Shown one piece after another: positions 1 through 7,789 of a stretch of 25,817 nucleotides of DNA; position 1 is the first letter of the stretch, and each line of letters begins with the position of its first letter. A program made the position numbers and the translations under genes. Source of the DNA: CAG-877 sp045125935 (GTDB taxonomy: Bacteria; Bacillota_I; Bacilli_A; RF39; UBA660); contig JBGVNW010000001.1 in assembly GCA_045125935.1 (NCBI GenBank), forward strand, positions 1 to 25,817. The letters run 5' to 3'. The notes under the pieces were generated by a model. It made no database searches. It had not been told where the DNA came from and saw only the letters and a program-made list of their open reading frames with translations.

Positions 1-10
1 CTCCTTTCTC
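1..10 (-). promoter_or_regulatory. Ribosome binding site of a leftward gene starting off the left edge
   Basis: Read on the minus strand this is GAGAAAGGAG, a strong Shine-Dalgarno sequence. Its start codon must lie just left of base 1, so the encoded gene is not in the window. Confidence 0.5.
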
Positions 11-15
11 AACAT

Positions 16-44
16 ATATTATTATTTGCAACTGCGAATCGCAA
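16..44 (-). promoter_or_regulatory. Probable sigma-A promoter for the gene off the left edge
   Basis: On the minus strand there is a -35 TTGCGA (44-39), a 17-nt spacer and a -10 TAATAT (21-16), just upstream of the edge ribosome site. It overlaps a possible promoter on the opposite strand, so the two may interfere. Confidence 0.4.
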
Positions 45-123
45 ATTTATAATATCAAAAGGAGTGTTTTTTTTAAAGACTCAACGCTAAAGCTTTAAAG
101 AACCACCAGACTATCTGGTGGTT
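26..123 (+). ncRNA. Possible small RNA: plus-strand promoter followed by a terminator hairpin
   Basis: On the plus strand TTGCAA (26-31), a 16-nt spacer and TATAAT (48-53) form a good sigma-A promoter. About 50 nt later is a perfect 10-bp stem, AACCACCAGA / TCTGGTGGTT (101-110 and 114-123), with a 3-nt loop followed by TTCTTAT. No convincing ORF lies between, although AAAGGAG at 57-63 precedes a 9-codon GTG frame. The transcript would diverge from the gene off the left edge. It could be a small RNA, an antisense regulator or a leader-peptide transcript. It is inferred only from promoter and terminator signals. Confidence 0.3.
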
Positions 124-135
124 TTCTTATACAAC

Positions 136-160
136 AAAAAAGCAGAACTTATTCTGCTTT
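136..160 (-). terminator. Rho-independent terminator of ssb, stop codon in the loop
   Basis: A 9-bp stem AAAGCAGAA / TTCTGCTTT (139-147 and 152-160) has the 4-nt loop 148-151, and a T-rich tail follows on the minus strand. The ssb stop codon (151-149) sits in the loop, so the last sense codons form one arm of the hairpin. Confidence 0.8.
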
Positions 161-490
161 ATCTTCCTCCCTTTTACCAGATAAAAATGTAATTTTTTCC
201 GCAACAATATCCACTAAATATTCCTTCTTTCCATCTTCCTTTTCCACAGTACGTGACTGTACACGTCCCTTCACACCAACAATATCTCCCTTGCCACAAT
301 AAGTAGCCGTATTTTCAGCAATATTATCAAAAGCTATACAATCGACAAAATCTGTATCATATGTCCCTTCCATATTCTTAAAACTTCTTGGTATTGCCAG
401 TGATATAGTAGCAACCTTCTTGCCCTTATCTGTTTTATTAATCCTTATATCTCTAGTCAATCTTCCAACTAACACTATTTGATTTAACAT
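149..490 (-). CDS. ssb: Single-stranded DNA-binding protein (short, SsbB-like)
   Basis: This 113-residue protein is a single OB-fold SSB. It opens with MLNQIVLVGRLTRDI and contains the FVDCIAFDNIAENTATYCGKG core and the GRVQSRT strand. SSB coats single-stranded DNA in replication, repair and recombination. The protein ends in REEDKAE, with no long Gly/Gln linker and no acidic DDDIPF-type tip, the part of the main bacterial SSB that recruits partner proteins. The length and lack of tail match B. subtilis SsbB (competence) rather than SsbA, so a second, full-length SSB gene is expected elsewhere. The ATG start is preceded by GGGAGGTG at good spacing. The gene is monocistronic, with its own promoter and terminator. 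Confidence 0.92.
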   Translation of the reverse strand: MLNQIVLVGRLTRDIRINKTDKGKKVATISLAIPRSFKNMEGTYDTDFVDCIAFDNIAENTATYCGKGDIVGVKGRVQSRTVEKEDGKKEYLVDIVAEKITFLSGKREEDKAE

Positions 491-512
491 ATTTCACCTC
501 CCTTCGAGGCTA

Positions 513-541
513 ATAATATTAAATATCAAGAAATTATTCAA
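513..541 (-). promoter_or_regulatory. Sigma-A promoter of ssb
   Basis: Minus-strand -35 TTGAAT (541-536), a 17-nt spacer and -10 TATTAT (518-513), about 25 nt upstream of the ssb start codon. Confidence 0.55.
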
Positions 542-570
542 ATCACCATAAATACAAATCCAAATAAAAG

Positions 571-613
571 AACAAAGAAAAAAATGAAATCCTCCAACAG
601 AAAATTTCATTTT
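571..613 (-). terminator. Terminator at the end of the suf operon
   Basis: A 10-bp inverted repeat AAAATGAAAT / ATTTCATTTT (581-590 and 604-613) with a 13-nt loop is followed on the minus strand by a T-rich run (580-571). It lies 37 nt beyond the sufB stop codon. Confidence 0.7.
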
Positions 614-650
614 ACTAAAAATTATAATTTAAAAATACAAGTTTACTACC

Positions 651-1964
651 TTATAAATTTCTTTTTATAAGTTGATTTAACTCAACTGCATATTCCATAG
701 GTAATTCTTCTCTAAACTTTTCTAAAAAACCTAAAACAATAAGTTCCATCGCTCTCTCTCGAGAAATTCCTCGACTCATTAAATAAAATAAATTATCTTC
801 ACTAATCTTAGAAACAGTCGCTTCATGCTCAATACTACTACTTTTATTAAAGCAAGAATTAACAGGAATAGTATCACTTTTAGAATCTTCATCCAAAATC
901 AAGGTATCGCATTTAACGCTACCAATACTATTTAATGAACCACTATTTATAAGAACTTTACCACGATAAGTAGCATTACCACCATTTCGCGCAATACTCT
1001 TAGAAACAATATTACTCTTAGTATTCTTACCAAGATGTATCATTCTAGCTCCACTATCTTGTTCTTGTCCACTAGACGCAACAGAAATAGTAATACACGT
1101 TCCTTCCGAATTATCTCCCTTAAGAACACAACAAGGATACTTCATTGTAACTTTACTTCCTATGTTACCATCAATCCATTCCATAGATCCATTCTCATCA
1201 ACCATAGCTCTTTTAGTAACCAAATTATAAACATTAGGTGCCCAATTTTGAATAGTTGAATAACGACAATGACTATTTTTACCAACATATATTTCAACTA
1301 CAGCTGCATGCAATGACGATTCACTATATGTTGGAGCGGTACATCCCTCAATGTAATGAAGACTACTATTATCATCAACAATAATTAATGTACGTTCAAA
1401 CTGTCCCATATTTTTACTATTAATTCTAAAATAACTTTGAAGTGGTCTTTCTAAAGTTGTATTAGGTGGAATATAAATAAAACTACCTCCACTAAAGACA
1501 GCTCCATTTAAAGCCGCAAATTTATTCTCTCCATTATTAACAATCTTACCAAAATATTTTTTAACAAGATCTGGATAATTTTTCATAGCCATTTCAATAG
1601 ATGTAAATACAACTTTTTTCTCTTCTAATTCTTCAAGCATTTTATGATAAATTACTTCACTTTCATATTGAACACCCATTCCACCTAAATGCTTTTCACT
1701 TTCTAAAACACCTAGCTCATCCAATTCATCAACCACTGGTTTCAATACATTATTCCAATCACTTTGAATCATTTCATCCTTTTCATTGGCCTTATAATAA
1801 ATAATCTCAGAAAAATCCAAATCAATCTTAGGACCAAAACTAGGCATATCTAATTTTTCAAATTTTGAAAAACTATCCAATCTATAATCTTGAACCCAAT
1901 CATCTTCCTTTTTTATTTTAGAAATTGCTTTTATCTTATCTATATCAATTCCTTTAATTTCCAT
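651..1964 (-). CDS. sufB: Fe-S cluster scaffold protein SufB
   Basis: The 437-residue protein is SufB, the scaffold of the SufBC2D complex on which Fe-S clusters are assembled in the cytoplasm. The C-terminal half carries the SufBD beta-helix region and the diagnostic tail with SIEHEATVSKISED, LFYLMSRGIS and LPMEYAVELNQLIKR. Cys352 in VKCDTLIL lies 86 residues from the C terminus, close to the spacing of the conserved functional Cys of E. coli SufB. The family is usually about 465-495 residues, so this one is slightly short at the N terminus. It is the last gene of the operon, 8 bp after the preceding gene, with a promoter upstream of sufC and a terminator at 571-613. The identification is firm. 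Confidence 0.96.
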   Translation of the reverse strand: MEIKGIDIDKIKAISKIKKEDDWVQDYRLDSFSKFEKLDMPSFGPKIDLDFSEIIYYKANEKDEMIQSDWNNVLKPVVDELDELGVLESEKHLGGMGVQYESEVIYHKMLEELEEKKVVFTSIEMAMKNYPDLVKKYFGKIVNNGENKFAALNGAVFSGGSFIYIPPNTTLERPLQSYFRINSKNMGQFERTLIIVDDNSSLHYIEGCTAPTYSESSLHAAVVEIYVGKNSHCRYSTIQNWAPNVYNLVTKRAMVDENGSMEWIDGNIGSKVTMKYPCCVLKGDNSEGTCITISVASSGQEQDSGARMIHLGKNTKSNIVSKSIARNGGNATYRGKVLINSGSLNSIGSVKCDTLILDEDSKSDTIPVNSCFNKSSSIEHEATVSKISEDNLFYLMSRGISRERAMELIVLGFLEKFREELPMEYAVELNQLIKRNL

Positions 1965-1972
1965 AATATCAC

Positions 1973-2485
1973 CTAGTCTTCTTTTACTTTTTGAATTCCA
2001 CTTTCCCTACTATTAAAAAAGTTTTCCATAGTCGCTAAAGAAATTTCATCCTGCTTAATTATCTTTCTCATTCTAAATGGTCTCTTGCCACTAAACAATC
2101 TCTTTTCAGCAATCTTAAAACGATCTTTATAAAAATCATCTGAAGATAAAATATAATTTTCTAAATCTTCAAAACTAATTTCATCTTTACCAATACATTC
2201 ACTAAAATCATTATTATCTAAAACCCAACAAGGTCCAGTAACTAATGAATTAGAAACGTGATATACTTTCAAACCAAAAGCATGTCCATCCTCGGTTAAG
2301 TTAGAAACATGAGAACGTTTAAAAATGGGATAATCATCAGAAATACAAAATGGATTAATATATCTACCATTACCAAAATCAACTAACACAACTTTGGATA
2401 AACTATCACTCATTTCAATTCCCATACCATCAACATAATATCTTAAATCAGCAGACTTAATTATTTTTGAACTAATTTTGCTCAC
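1973..2485 (-). CDS. Unrecognised protein encoded between sufU and sufB
   Basis: This gene encodes 170 residues and overlaps the end of sufU by 14 bp. Its GTG start is at 2485, with AGGAG 9 nt upstream inside the sufU reading frame, so translation is probably coupled. The protein is soluble-looking, with a beta-rich N-terminal two-thirds (for example LVDFGNGRYINPFCISDD and GHAFGLKVYHVSN) and a basic C-terminal part (RLFSGKRPFRMRKIIKQ). Four Cys residues are not arranged as a recognisable metal or thiol motif. It is not an equivalent of any gene in the B. subtilis sufCDSUB order, and I do not recognise the family. Position alone suggests a role in Fe-S assembly. It might replace the part missing from the short SufD, but that is only inference. 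Confidence 0.8.
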   Translation of the reverse strand: MSKISSKIIKSADLRYYVDGMGIEMSDSLSKVVLVDFGNGRYINPFCISDDYPIFKRSHVSNLTEDGHAFGLKVYHVSNSLVTGPCWVLDNNDFSECIGKDEISFEDLENYILSSDDFYKDRFKIAEKRLFSGKRPFRMRKIIKQDEISLATMENFFNSRESGIQKVKED

Positions 2486-2906
2486 TATTCAACACTCCTA
2501 ACAATTCATCAATAGCCTTACTCGGAATAAGTGCACAATTTTTTCTATTAGGTTGCTTACAAATTTCATCATAAACATTAAGTTCTCCCAATATATCGGA
2601 ATCATACTCTTCTTCATTAATCATATTCTTATAATTAATAAGTATCTTCTTTACTTCATCAATACTTTTACCAATTAAACTTCTAATCATAATTGAAGTA
2701 GCCGATGTACTAATAGCACAAGCTTCACCATCAAATCTAATATCAATAATCTTATTATCTACAACTTTAATCATAAAATCCAAATTATCAATACAACTTT
2801 CACTATTAGCCTTTACTTTTATATAACTACTATCTTCTATTAATCCTTTATTCATCGGATCTTGATAATTATCAAGTATTATTTCTCTTCTTAAATTACT
2901 ATCCAT
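2472..2906 (-). CDS. sufU: Zinc-dependent sulfurtransferase SufU
   Basis: This 144-residue protein is SufU, which takes persulfide sulfur from the SufS cysteine desulfurase and delivers it for Fe-S assembly. The zinc ligands of the family are present: Cys38 and Asp40 (SESCID), Cys63 (GEACAIS) and Cys124 (RKNCALIP). The insert around residues 95-115 that separates SufU from IscU is also visible. The ATG start at 2906 follows AGGAG, which overlaps the sufS stop codon, so the genes are tightly coupled. The 3' end overlaps the next gene by 14 bp. Length and motifs match the family. Confidence 0.95.
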   Translation of the reverse strand: MDSNLRREIILDNYQDPMNKGLIEDSSYIKVKANSESCIDNLDFMIKVVDNKIIDIRFDGEACAISTSATSIMIRSLIGKSIDEVKKILINYKNMINEEEYDSDILGELNVYDEICKQPNRKNCALIPSKAIDELLGVLNSEQN

Positions 2907-2914
2907 ATATACTC

Positions 2915-4111
2915 CTAAAGAACAACTTTAAATATATCGTTACTATTCTTTAATGCTCCAACCAATTTATCAACATCTTCTTTTGTATTATATAAATACA
3001 TACTAACTCTAACTGTATTTTTAACGCCTATATCATCTTTTAACATTTTTGTACAATGATTACCCGCTCTAACATAAATATGATAATGATTTAAATAAAT
3101 AGATGTCTCTTGTGCAAATACTCCTTCTATATTAAATGCTAAAATTCCACTATCAGAATTTTTATTATATAAAATAATGTTAGGTATTTTAGATAGTTCT
3201 GAAACTAAATATTTTTTAAGTTCTACTTCATGTTGATAAATCTTATCCATACCAATATCCATTAGATATTTTATAGCTTCACCTAATCCAATAACCTCAG
3301 CAATTGGTGGTGTACCAGCCTCAAACTTAGTTGGAGTTTTTTTCAATTCATACGTATTATCTGCTTCAAAAAAACTATTCATGCCCCCACCATAAAATAC
3401 TGGTTCCATATCATTTAATAAGTTTTCTTTACCAACTAACACTCCAACTCCTGTTGGACCTACCATCTTATGTCCAGAAAAACTCAAAAAATCTATATTT
3501 GCTTTTTTAAAATCTACTTTCATATGTGGAACACTTTGAGCACCATCAACACAAAATAAAATATTCTTCTCACGGCACATTGCACCAATTGTATAAATAT
3601 CTCTTACATCACCAATAACATTAGTAACATGAGCAATTGAAATAACCCTAGTCTTATCAGTTATACTTTTTCTCACACTATCAACGCTTAATGCATATTC
3701 TTCATCTAAATCCATATATTTTATAACAATCCCAATTTCTTCACTTAGTTTTATCCACGGAAGAACATTAGATGCATGTTCACTTCTAGTTAATAAGACC
3801 TCATCACCCTTATGTAAATGTTTCTTCATATAACCAAAAACAACCATATTAATTGACATAGTAGTACCACTAGTAAAAACCACTTCATTACTACTATTAC
3901 AATTAATAAATTTTTTTACTATATTACGTGTATCGTCATATAACTTATTCGTTATCATCGAAGCATCATAATCACCACGATGAATATTAGAAGTATGAAC
4001 AGTATAATATTTTTCTACAGCATCAACAACACGCTTAGGTTTTAAAGTAGTAGCACCATTATCAAAATAAACAATGTCATCTTTAAGCATTAAAAAATCT
4101 TCTCTATTCAC
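2915..4111 (-). CDS. sufS: Cysteine desulfurase SufS
   Basis: SufS is a PLP-dependent group II cysteine desulfurase that releases sulfur from cysteine as an enzyme persulfide for SufU. With the start chosen here it has 398 residues. The PLP lysine is Lys215 in SFSGHKMVGPTG, the cofactor-binding VDGAQS lies near residue 190, and the catalytic Cys353 is in RAGNHC, where RAGHHC is typical. The longer frame would begin at a GTG at 4120, but that GTG is inside the Shine-Dalgarno AGGAGGTGAT. The GTG at 4111, 8 nt after AGGAGG, is the better start and gives MNREDFLML. The gene lies between sufD and sufU. SufS may also supply sulfur to MnmA, because no dedicated desulfurase is seen next to mnmA. Confidence 0.95.
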   Translation of the reverse strand: MNREDFLMLKDDIVYFDNGATTLKPKRVVDAVEKYYTVHTSNIHRGDYDASMITNKLYDDTRNIVKKFINCNSSNEVVFTSGTTMSINMVVFGYMKKHLHKGDEVLLTRSEHASNVLPWIKLSEEIGIVIKYMDLDEEYALSVDSVRKSITDKTRVISIAHVTNVIGDVRDIYTIGAMCREKNILFCVDGAQSVPHMKVDFKKANIDFLSFSGHKMVGPTGVGVLVGKENLLNDMEPVFYGGGMNSFFEADNTYELKKTPTKFEAGTPPIAEVIGLGEAIKYLMDIGMDKIYQHEVELKKYLVSELSKIPNIILYNKNSDSGILAFNIEGVFAQETSIYLNHYHIYVRAGNHCTKMLKDDIGVKNTVRVSMYLYNTKEDVDKLVGALKNSNDIFKVVL

Positions 4112-4123
4112 GTATATCACCTC

Positions 4124-4702
4124 CTAAATATTCTTTATCTCATCAACAAATCTAGTAATTTTATTAATATCAATACTATCACTATTTATCAAAAATCCAT
4201 TTAATAATAATCTACTCGCAACATCTCTAGAAATCCCTCTACTCATCATATAAAATAATATATCTTCTTTAAAACTTCCAATATATGCAGCATGATTACT
4301 ATCAACATCATAATTATCTATTAATAAATTAGGACAAATTGTACTTTTACCATCATTCATATTTATAATCTGATTATCTTGATTACAAATACACTTACTA
4401 CTATCTTTAGGAACAACACCATCAACACAATAAGTTAATTTATTATCATAAATATTTACACCATGATTAAATACTTCACTATGAGTATTACTCTTCAAAT
4501 GATTGACTTTAATATTAAACACATTATCATCATAATTTATATTTCCATAATAATAATATAAAGATACACCATCAGTAGTCATATTAATTTCCACATCACT
4601 ACTTCCATTAATAGAAAAATGATAAATAATAGTATCTTCATCTATATTATATTTATAATTGCTCTTTTTATTGTCATCTAAAACATATAAAATTTTACTC
4701 AT
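4124..4702 (-). CDS. sufD: Short SufD-like protein (SufBD C-terminal region only)
   Basis: The gene sits where sufD belongs and overlaps the sufC stop by 8 bp (ATGAGTAA). Only 192 residues are encoded, against about 430 for SufD. Residues about 75-170 look like the SufBD beta-helix and C-terminal helices, with HSEVFNHGV, a Cys-containing NMNDGKSTICPNLLIDN stretch, NHAAYIG with His137, and LFYMMSRGISRDVASRLLLNGF. His137 lies where SufD has a conserved His. The N-terminal half of SufD is missing. The frame is open, has a clear start, and is not followed or preceded by a detached fragment, so it looks like a reduced working protein rather than a frameshifted one. It should partner SufB in the SufBC2D complex. 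Confidence 0.85.
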   Translation of the reverse strand: MSKILYVLDDNKKSNYKYNIDEDTIIYHFSINGSSDVEINMTTDGVSLYYYYGNINYDDNVFNIKVNHLKSNTHSEVFNHGVNIYDNKLTYCVDGVVPKDSSKCICNQDNQIINMNDGKSTICPNLLIDNYDVDSNHAAYIGSFKEDILFYMMSRGISRDVASRLLLNGFLINSDSIDINKITRFVDEIKNI

Positions 4703-5447
4703 CTATATCATTTCCTATCATAGAATATCCATTTTTTTCTATTTCAAAAGCTAAATCATAATTACCTGTTCTTTGAATTTTACCATTCGCAAGAACATGT
4801 ACAAAATCTGGTTTAATATATTCTAAAACTCTTGTATAATGTGTAATTATTAAAACTGAAACTTCTGGATTTTCCTTTAAATATTCATTTATATTTTCAC
4901 AAACAACTCGCAAACTATCTACATCAAGTCCCGAATCTAATTCATCTAAAATAATAAATTTTGGCTTTAAAAATAGCATTTGTAATATTTCATTTTTCTT
5001 TTTTTCTCCACCACTAAATCCAAAATTTAAAGATCTATGCAACATGCTATTATCAAGTTCAACTTTCTTCATGACACTTTCCATATCTTTAATGAAAGTA
5101 TAAAGATTAACTTTTTCACCAGTACATTCCCCTCTAGCAGTTCTTAAAAACTCACTATTAGAAACACCCTCAATAACAGTTGGATCCTGCATACAAAGAA
5201 AAATTCCTTTTTTTGCTCTATCACTTACCTCAAGTTTAGAAATATCATCACCATTAAATAAAATTTCACCCTCTGTAACTTCATATTTATAATGTCCCAT
5301 TATTGCTTTTGAAAGTGTACTTTTTCCAGCACCATTTGGTCCCATTATTGCATGAATCTCTCCTGGAGCAATTTCCAAAGAAAAATCTTTTAATATTTTC
5401 AAATCAGTATCTTTAATTTTTACATTTAAATTTTTAATTTCTATCAT
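4695..5447 (-). CDS. sufC: Fe-S assembly ATPase SufC
   Basis: SufC is the ABC-type ATPase that drives conformational change in SufB-SufD during cluster assembly; it is cytoplasmic, not a transporter. The 250-residue protein has Walker A GPNGAGKST (36-44), a Q-loop in MQDPT (about 87), signature FSGGEKKKNE (144-153), Walker B FIILDELDSGLD (164-175) and switch His202. This is the full family length. The ATG at 5447 is preceded by GGAG with 10 nt spacing; a TTG at 5450 is an alternative start. It is the first gene of the operon and overlaps sufD by 8 bp. Confidence 0.96.
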   Translation of the reverse strand: MIEIKNLNVKIKDTDLKILKDFSLEIAPGEIHAIMGPNGAGKSTLSKAIMGHYKYEVTEGEILFNGDDISKLEVSDRAKKGIFLCMQDPTVIEGVSNSEFLRTARGECTGEKVNLYTFIKDMESVMKKVELDNSMLHRSLNFGFSGGEKKKNEILQMLFLKPKFIILDELDSGLDVDSLRVVCENINEYLKENPEVSVLIITHYTRVLEYIKPDFVHVLANGKIQRTGNYDLAFEIEKNGYSMIGNDIDE

Positions 5448-5473
5448 CAAGAATCATCTCCATCTACTAAAAT

Positions 5474-5482
5474 ATTATATCA
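5474..5482 (-). promoter_or_regulatory. Extended -10 promoter of the suf operon
   Basis: TGATATAAT on the minus strand is a perfect extended -10 element, about 27 nt upstream of sufC. No good -35 is seen. A second extended -10 (TGGTAGAAT) lies further upstream near 5525. The same TGATATAAT precedes dam and mnmA. Confidence 0.55.
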
Positions 5483-5542
5483 GAAAATAAAGTTAATAAT
5501 ACCGCAAATTAAACATAAGTTATTCTACCATAAAAGATTATA

Positions 5543-5575
5543 ATTTAAAAGAAAAAGATGGAAAACTCCATCTTT
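5543..5575 (-). terminator. Terminator after the 433-residue unknown gene
   Basis: A 9-bp stem AAAGATGGA / TCCATCTTT (5554-5562 and 5567-5575) with a 4-nt loop is followed on the minus strand by TTCTTTT. It lies just past the stop codon at 5584. Confidence 0.8.
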
Positions 5576-5583
5576 GATTTTAT

Positions 5584-6882
5584 CTATTCATCTAATAAAT
5601 TTTTAGCATCAGCTAATAACTTAACTAAATCATCGGTTTTAGCAACTTTAGCATTCAAACCTTCTAATTTATCAGTTTTAGTAGTTAATTCATTTTCTAA
5701 TTCCTTAACACGTTTCTTTAATTCTTCATTTTCCTTAACTAAATTTTGATTTTCATCAAAGGCCCGACGCTTAAATGAAAGTAAATCGTTAATGTTAGCC
5801 TCACAAGAAGTAATTTTATCACGTTGTTCTTTGTTCTGCTTAATTAACTTTGTCAACATAGCAGCTGTATCTGAAATAATTGTATCTCCACTATCTTCTT
5901 TAACAGCCTTATCTTTAGGAGTATCTTTTACTGTATTATCATCATCAAATTTTAATCCTTCAAATAATGATACTCTAGTTTCTTTTTCTGTTTTTTTAGG
6001 AATAAATGTACTATCGGCCTCACTTGGCTTATCCATAACAGATGTCTTAATATCAACATCATTAAACTCAGACTTAGTATCTATTGCTTGAAAAGCAACA
6101 GGAGTAAACTGTTTTTCTTCTAAAGATGCAGTTGATGTAACTGGTGAAACAACTGGAGCTACAGGAACAGTCGGAATAACTGGTGCCACAGGAGCTGGTG
6201 CAACAACAGGTGTAACTGGTGTTGCTGGTTGCATAGCTTTATCAATAACAGCAGGTGCTACCTTAACATCCTGAACATCTAAAAGTTCTTCTGGAGTAGT
6301 CTTAACTTCTTCCTTCACAAGTTTATATTCTACAATCTCAGATTCGATAGTATTTTTACTCATATATAATGTTCCATTATTCAATCCAATAAAACTATAA
6401 TATTCATTACTTAATAAATTGTTACCCTCTAAATCAAAAACACTAGCTTCAGAAAATTGATCATTAAAAACGAAACGACCGCCATTTCCCATTTTAGCAT
6501 TCATTCTATCTTTTATAGTTGCTGGAGTTGTCACCAATTTAGTAGCAGCTAATGGATCTTTTCTCATATTAATTGCTTCAATAACGCTTTGCGTAGATGG
6601 TATTGACTTTTCAACTAAAATAGCTTCTGCAGTAATTGGCTTAATTGATTTATTATCAAAAGGTACAACTACATCACCATCACTACTAATAACACCAACA
6701 TTAGAAGCAACAACTAAAGGATCTATCGCTTCAACCAACGCAGTTGACGCAACATAACTACCATTACTTAGCTTCTCACCATCTAAAAAATAATATTGTT
6801 TTCCAGCATCATTAATACCATATGTACAAATAATATCACTACGATCTTTATATTTTACCTGTCCCTTTTGCACTTGCATCAT
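5584..6882 (-). CDS. Unrecognised protein: globular N domain, Pro/Val/Ala linker, C-terminal coiled coil
   Basis: I do not recognise this protein. With the start used here it has about 432 residues. The first 200 or so look like a beta-rich globular domain. Then comes a low-complexity linker of Pro, Val, Ala and Thr (about 215-255), an acidic region, and a C-terminal heptad-rich helix (about 350-425) that should form a coiled coil. There is no signal peptide or membrane segment. The ATG at 6882 (paired with another at 6879) is preferred over the ATG at 6894, because a weak GGATGGTG site sits 9 nt upstream and the predicted transcript start is only about 14 nt before 6894. A scaffold or cytoskeleton-linked role is possible but unsupported. 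The gene is monocistronic. Confidence 0.8.
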   Translation of the reverse strand: MMQVQKGQVKYKDRSDIICTYGINDAGKQYYFLDGEKLSNGSYVASTALVEAIDPLVVASNVGVISSDGDVVVPFDNKSIKPITAEAILVEKSIPSTQSVIEAINMRKDPLAATKLVTTPATIKDRMNAKMGNGGRFVFNDQFSEASVFDLEGNNLLSNEYYSFIGLNNGTLYMSKNTIESEIVEYKLVKEEVKTTPEELLDVQDVKVAPAVIDKAMQPATPVTPVVAPAPVAPVIPTVPVAPVVSPVTSTASLEEKQFTPVAFQAIDTKSEFNDVDIKTSVMDKPSEADSTFIPKKTEKETRVSLFEGLKFDDDNTVKDTPKDKAVKEDSGDTIISDTAAMLTKLIKQNKEQRDKITSCEANINDLLSFKRRAFDENQNLVKENEELKKRVKELENELTTKTDKLEGLNAKVAKTDDLVKLLADAKNLLDE

Positions 6883-6914
6883 ACTATACACCATCCCATA
6901 TTCTTACAATAACT

Positions 6915-6943
6915 ATAATAACACAAATAAAAATGCAAAACAA
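6915..6943 (-). promoter_or_regulatory. Promoter of the 433-residue unknown gene
   Basis: Minus-strand -35 TTGTTT (6943-6938), a 17-nt spacer and an extended -10 TGTTATTAT (TATTAT at 6920-6915). It is divergent from the promoter at 6978-7006. Confidence 0.6.
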
Positions 6944-6977
6944 CTACTTTTCAAAAAAAATTTATCTAGTCACACAA

Positions 6978-7006
6978 TTGCAATCTTAATTAAAAAAAGT
7001 TAAAAT
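6978..7006 (+). promoter_or_regulatory. Promoter of the membrane-anchored protein and HIT gene
   Basis: Plus-strand -35 TTGCAA (6978-6983), a 17-nt spacer and -10 TAAAAT (7001-7006), followed by GGTGG 5 nt before the ATG at 7022. Confidence 0.6.
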
Positions 7007-7021
7007 AAAAATGGTGGTAAG

Positions 7022-7774
7022 ATGAAAGAACAAAAAAAATTAACAATTGGAATGTCAATATTTGCATTTATTATATTTGTAGCATTTGGAATAATTATAG
7101 TAACAGAAAAAAGTGCACCATATTTTTCACCAAGAATCGATAAAAAATTAAATGAATACTTAAAAGATAATTACACATCTGTAATAAATGAATTAAATAT
7201 TGGAAATACTAATTATAAGAATACAGAATATCAATTAAAAATAACATCATTTGAAAATGAAAACCTATATTTTTATCTAAAATATTCTAATAAAAAAATA
7301 ACTGATACATATAAAGAAGACTATTTAGAGGGAAAAACTTTACTAACAAAAATAAGTACAGATTTAGAAGAAGAACTTAATAAAAAATACAATCAAAATT
7401 TCAAAGTAACATTCATAACAACACTTGATAAATTTAGTAAACAAGTAAAAGAAAAAATAATTAAAGAAGAAAATATATCTTCTCTATCTATTTACACATT
7501 AGAATCAGAAATAACTTCCTCTTGGAATAGTGAAGCAATTACATTAGAAATACAATCATTCTATAATACTCTAAAACAAGATAATATAAATCCTAAGATA
7601 TATAACATAACAATAAATGATTCTAATAAAGAAAATAAATCTATAAAAATAAATAACTTATCTAAAGAAATAATTGAAAATAATGAAACACTAATTACTA
7701 TTATTAATGATATAATAAATGGTAAGAACAGTGATATTTTAGATCAAAATAATATAACATATAAACAAATATAA
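7022..7774 (+). CDS. Unrecognised membrane-anchored protein
   Basis: The 250-residue protein has a short basic N terminus (MKEQKK), one strongly hydrophobic segment at about 9-28 and a long hydrophilic remainder rich in Lys, Asn, Ile and Glu. It is therefore probably anchored in the membrane with the bulk outside the cell. No lipobox Cys or catalytic motif is visible. Residues about 95-150 (ISTDLEEELNKKYN and similar) look helical. The gene is 15 bp before the HIT gene on the same strand and probably shares its transcript, but nothing links the two in function. Confidence 0.75.
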   Translation: MKEQKKLTIGMSIFAFIIFVAFGIIIVTEKSAPYFSPRIDKKLNEYLKDNYTSVINELNIGNTNYKNTEYQLKITSFENENLYFYLKYSNKKITDTYKEDYLEGKTLLTKISTDLEEELNKKYNQNFKVTFITTLDKFSKQVKEKIIKEENISSLSIYTLESEITSSWNSEAITLEIQSFYNTLKQDNINPKIYNITINDSNKENKSIKINNLSKEIIENNETLITIINDIINGKNSDILDQNNITYKQI

Positions 7775-7789
7775 AAGGAGAATAAAAAT

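Noticed and set aside
1035..1259. Plus-strand ORF of 74 codons
   Set aside because: It lies wholly inside sufB on the opposite strand and has no ribosome site.
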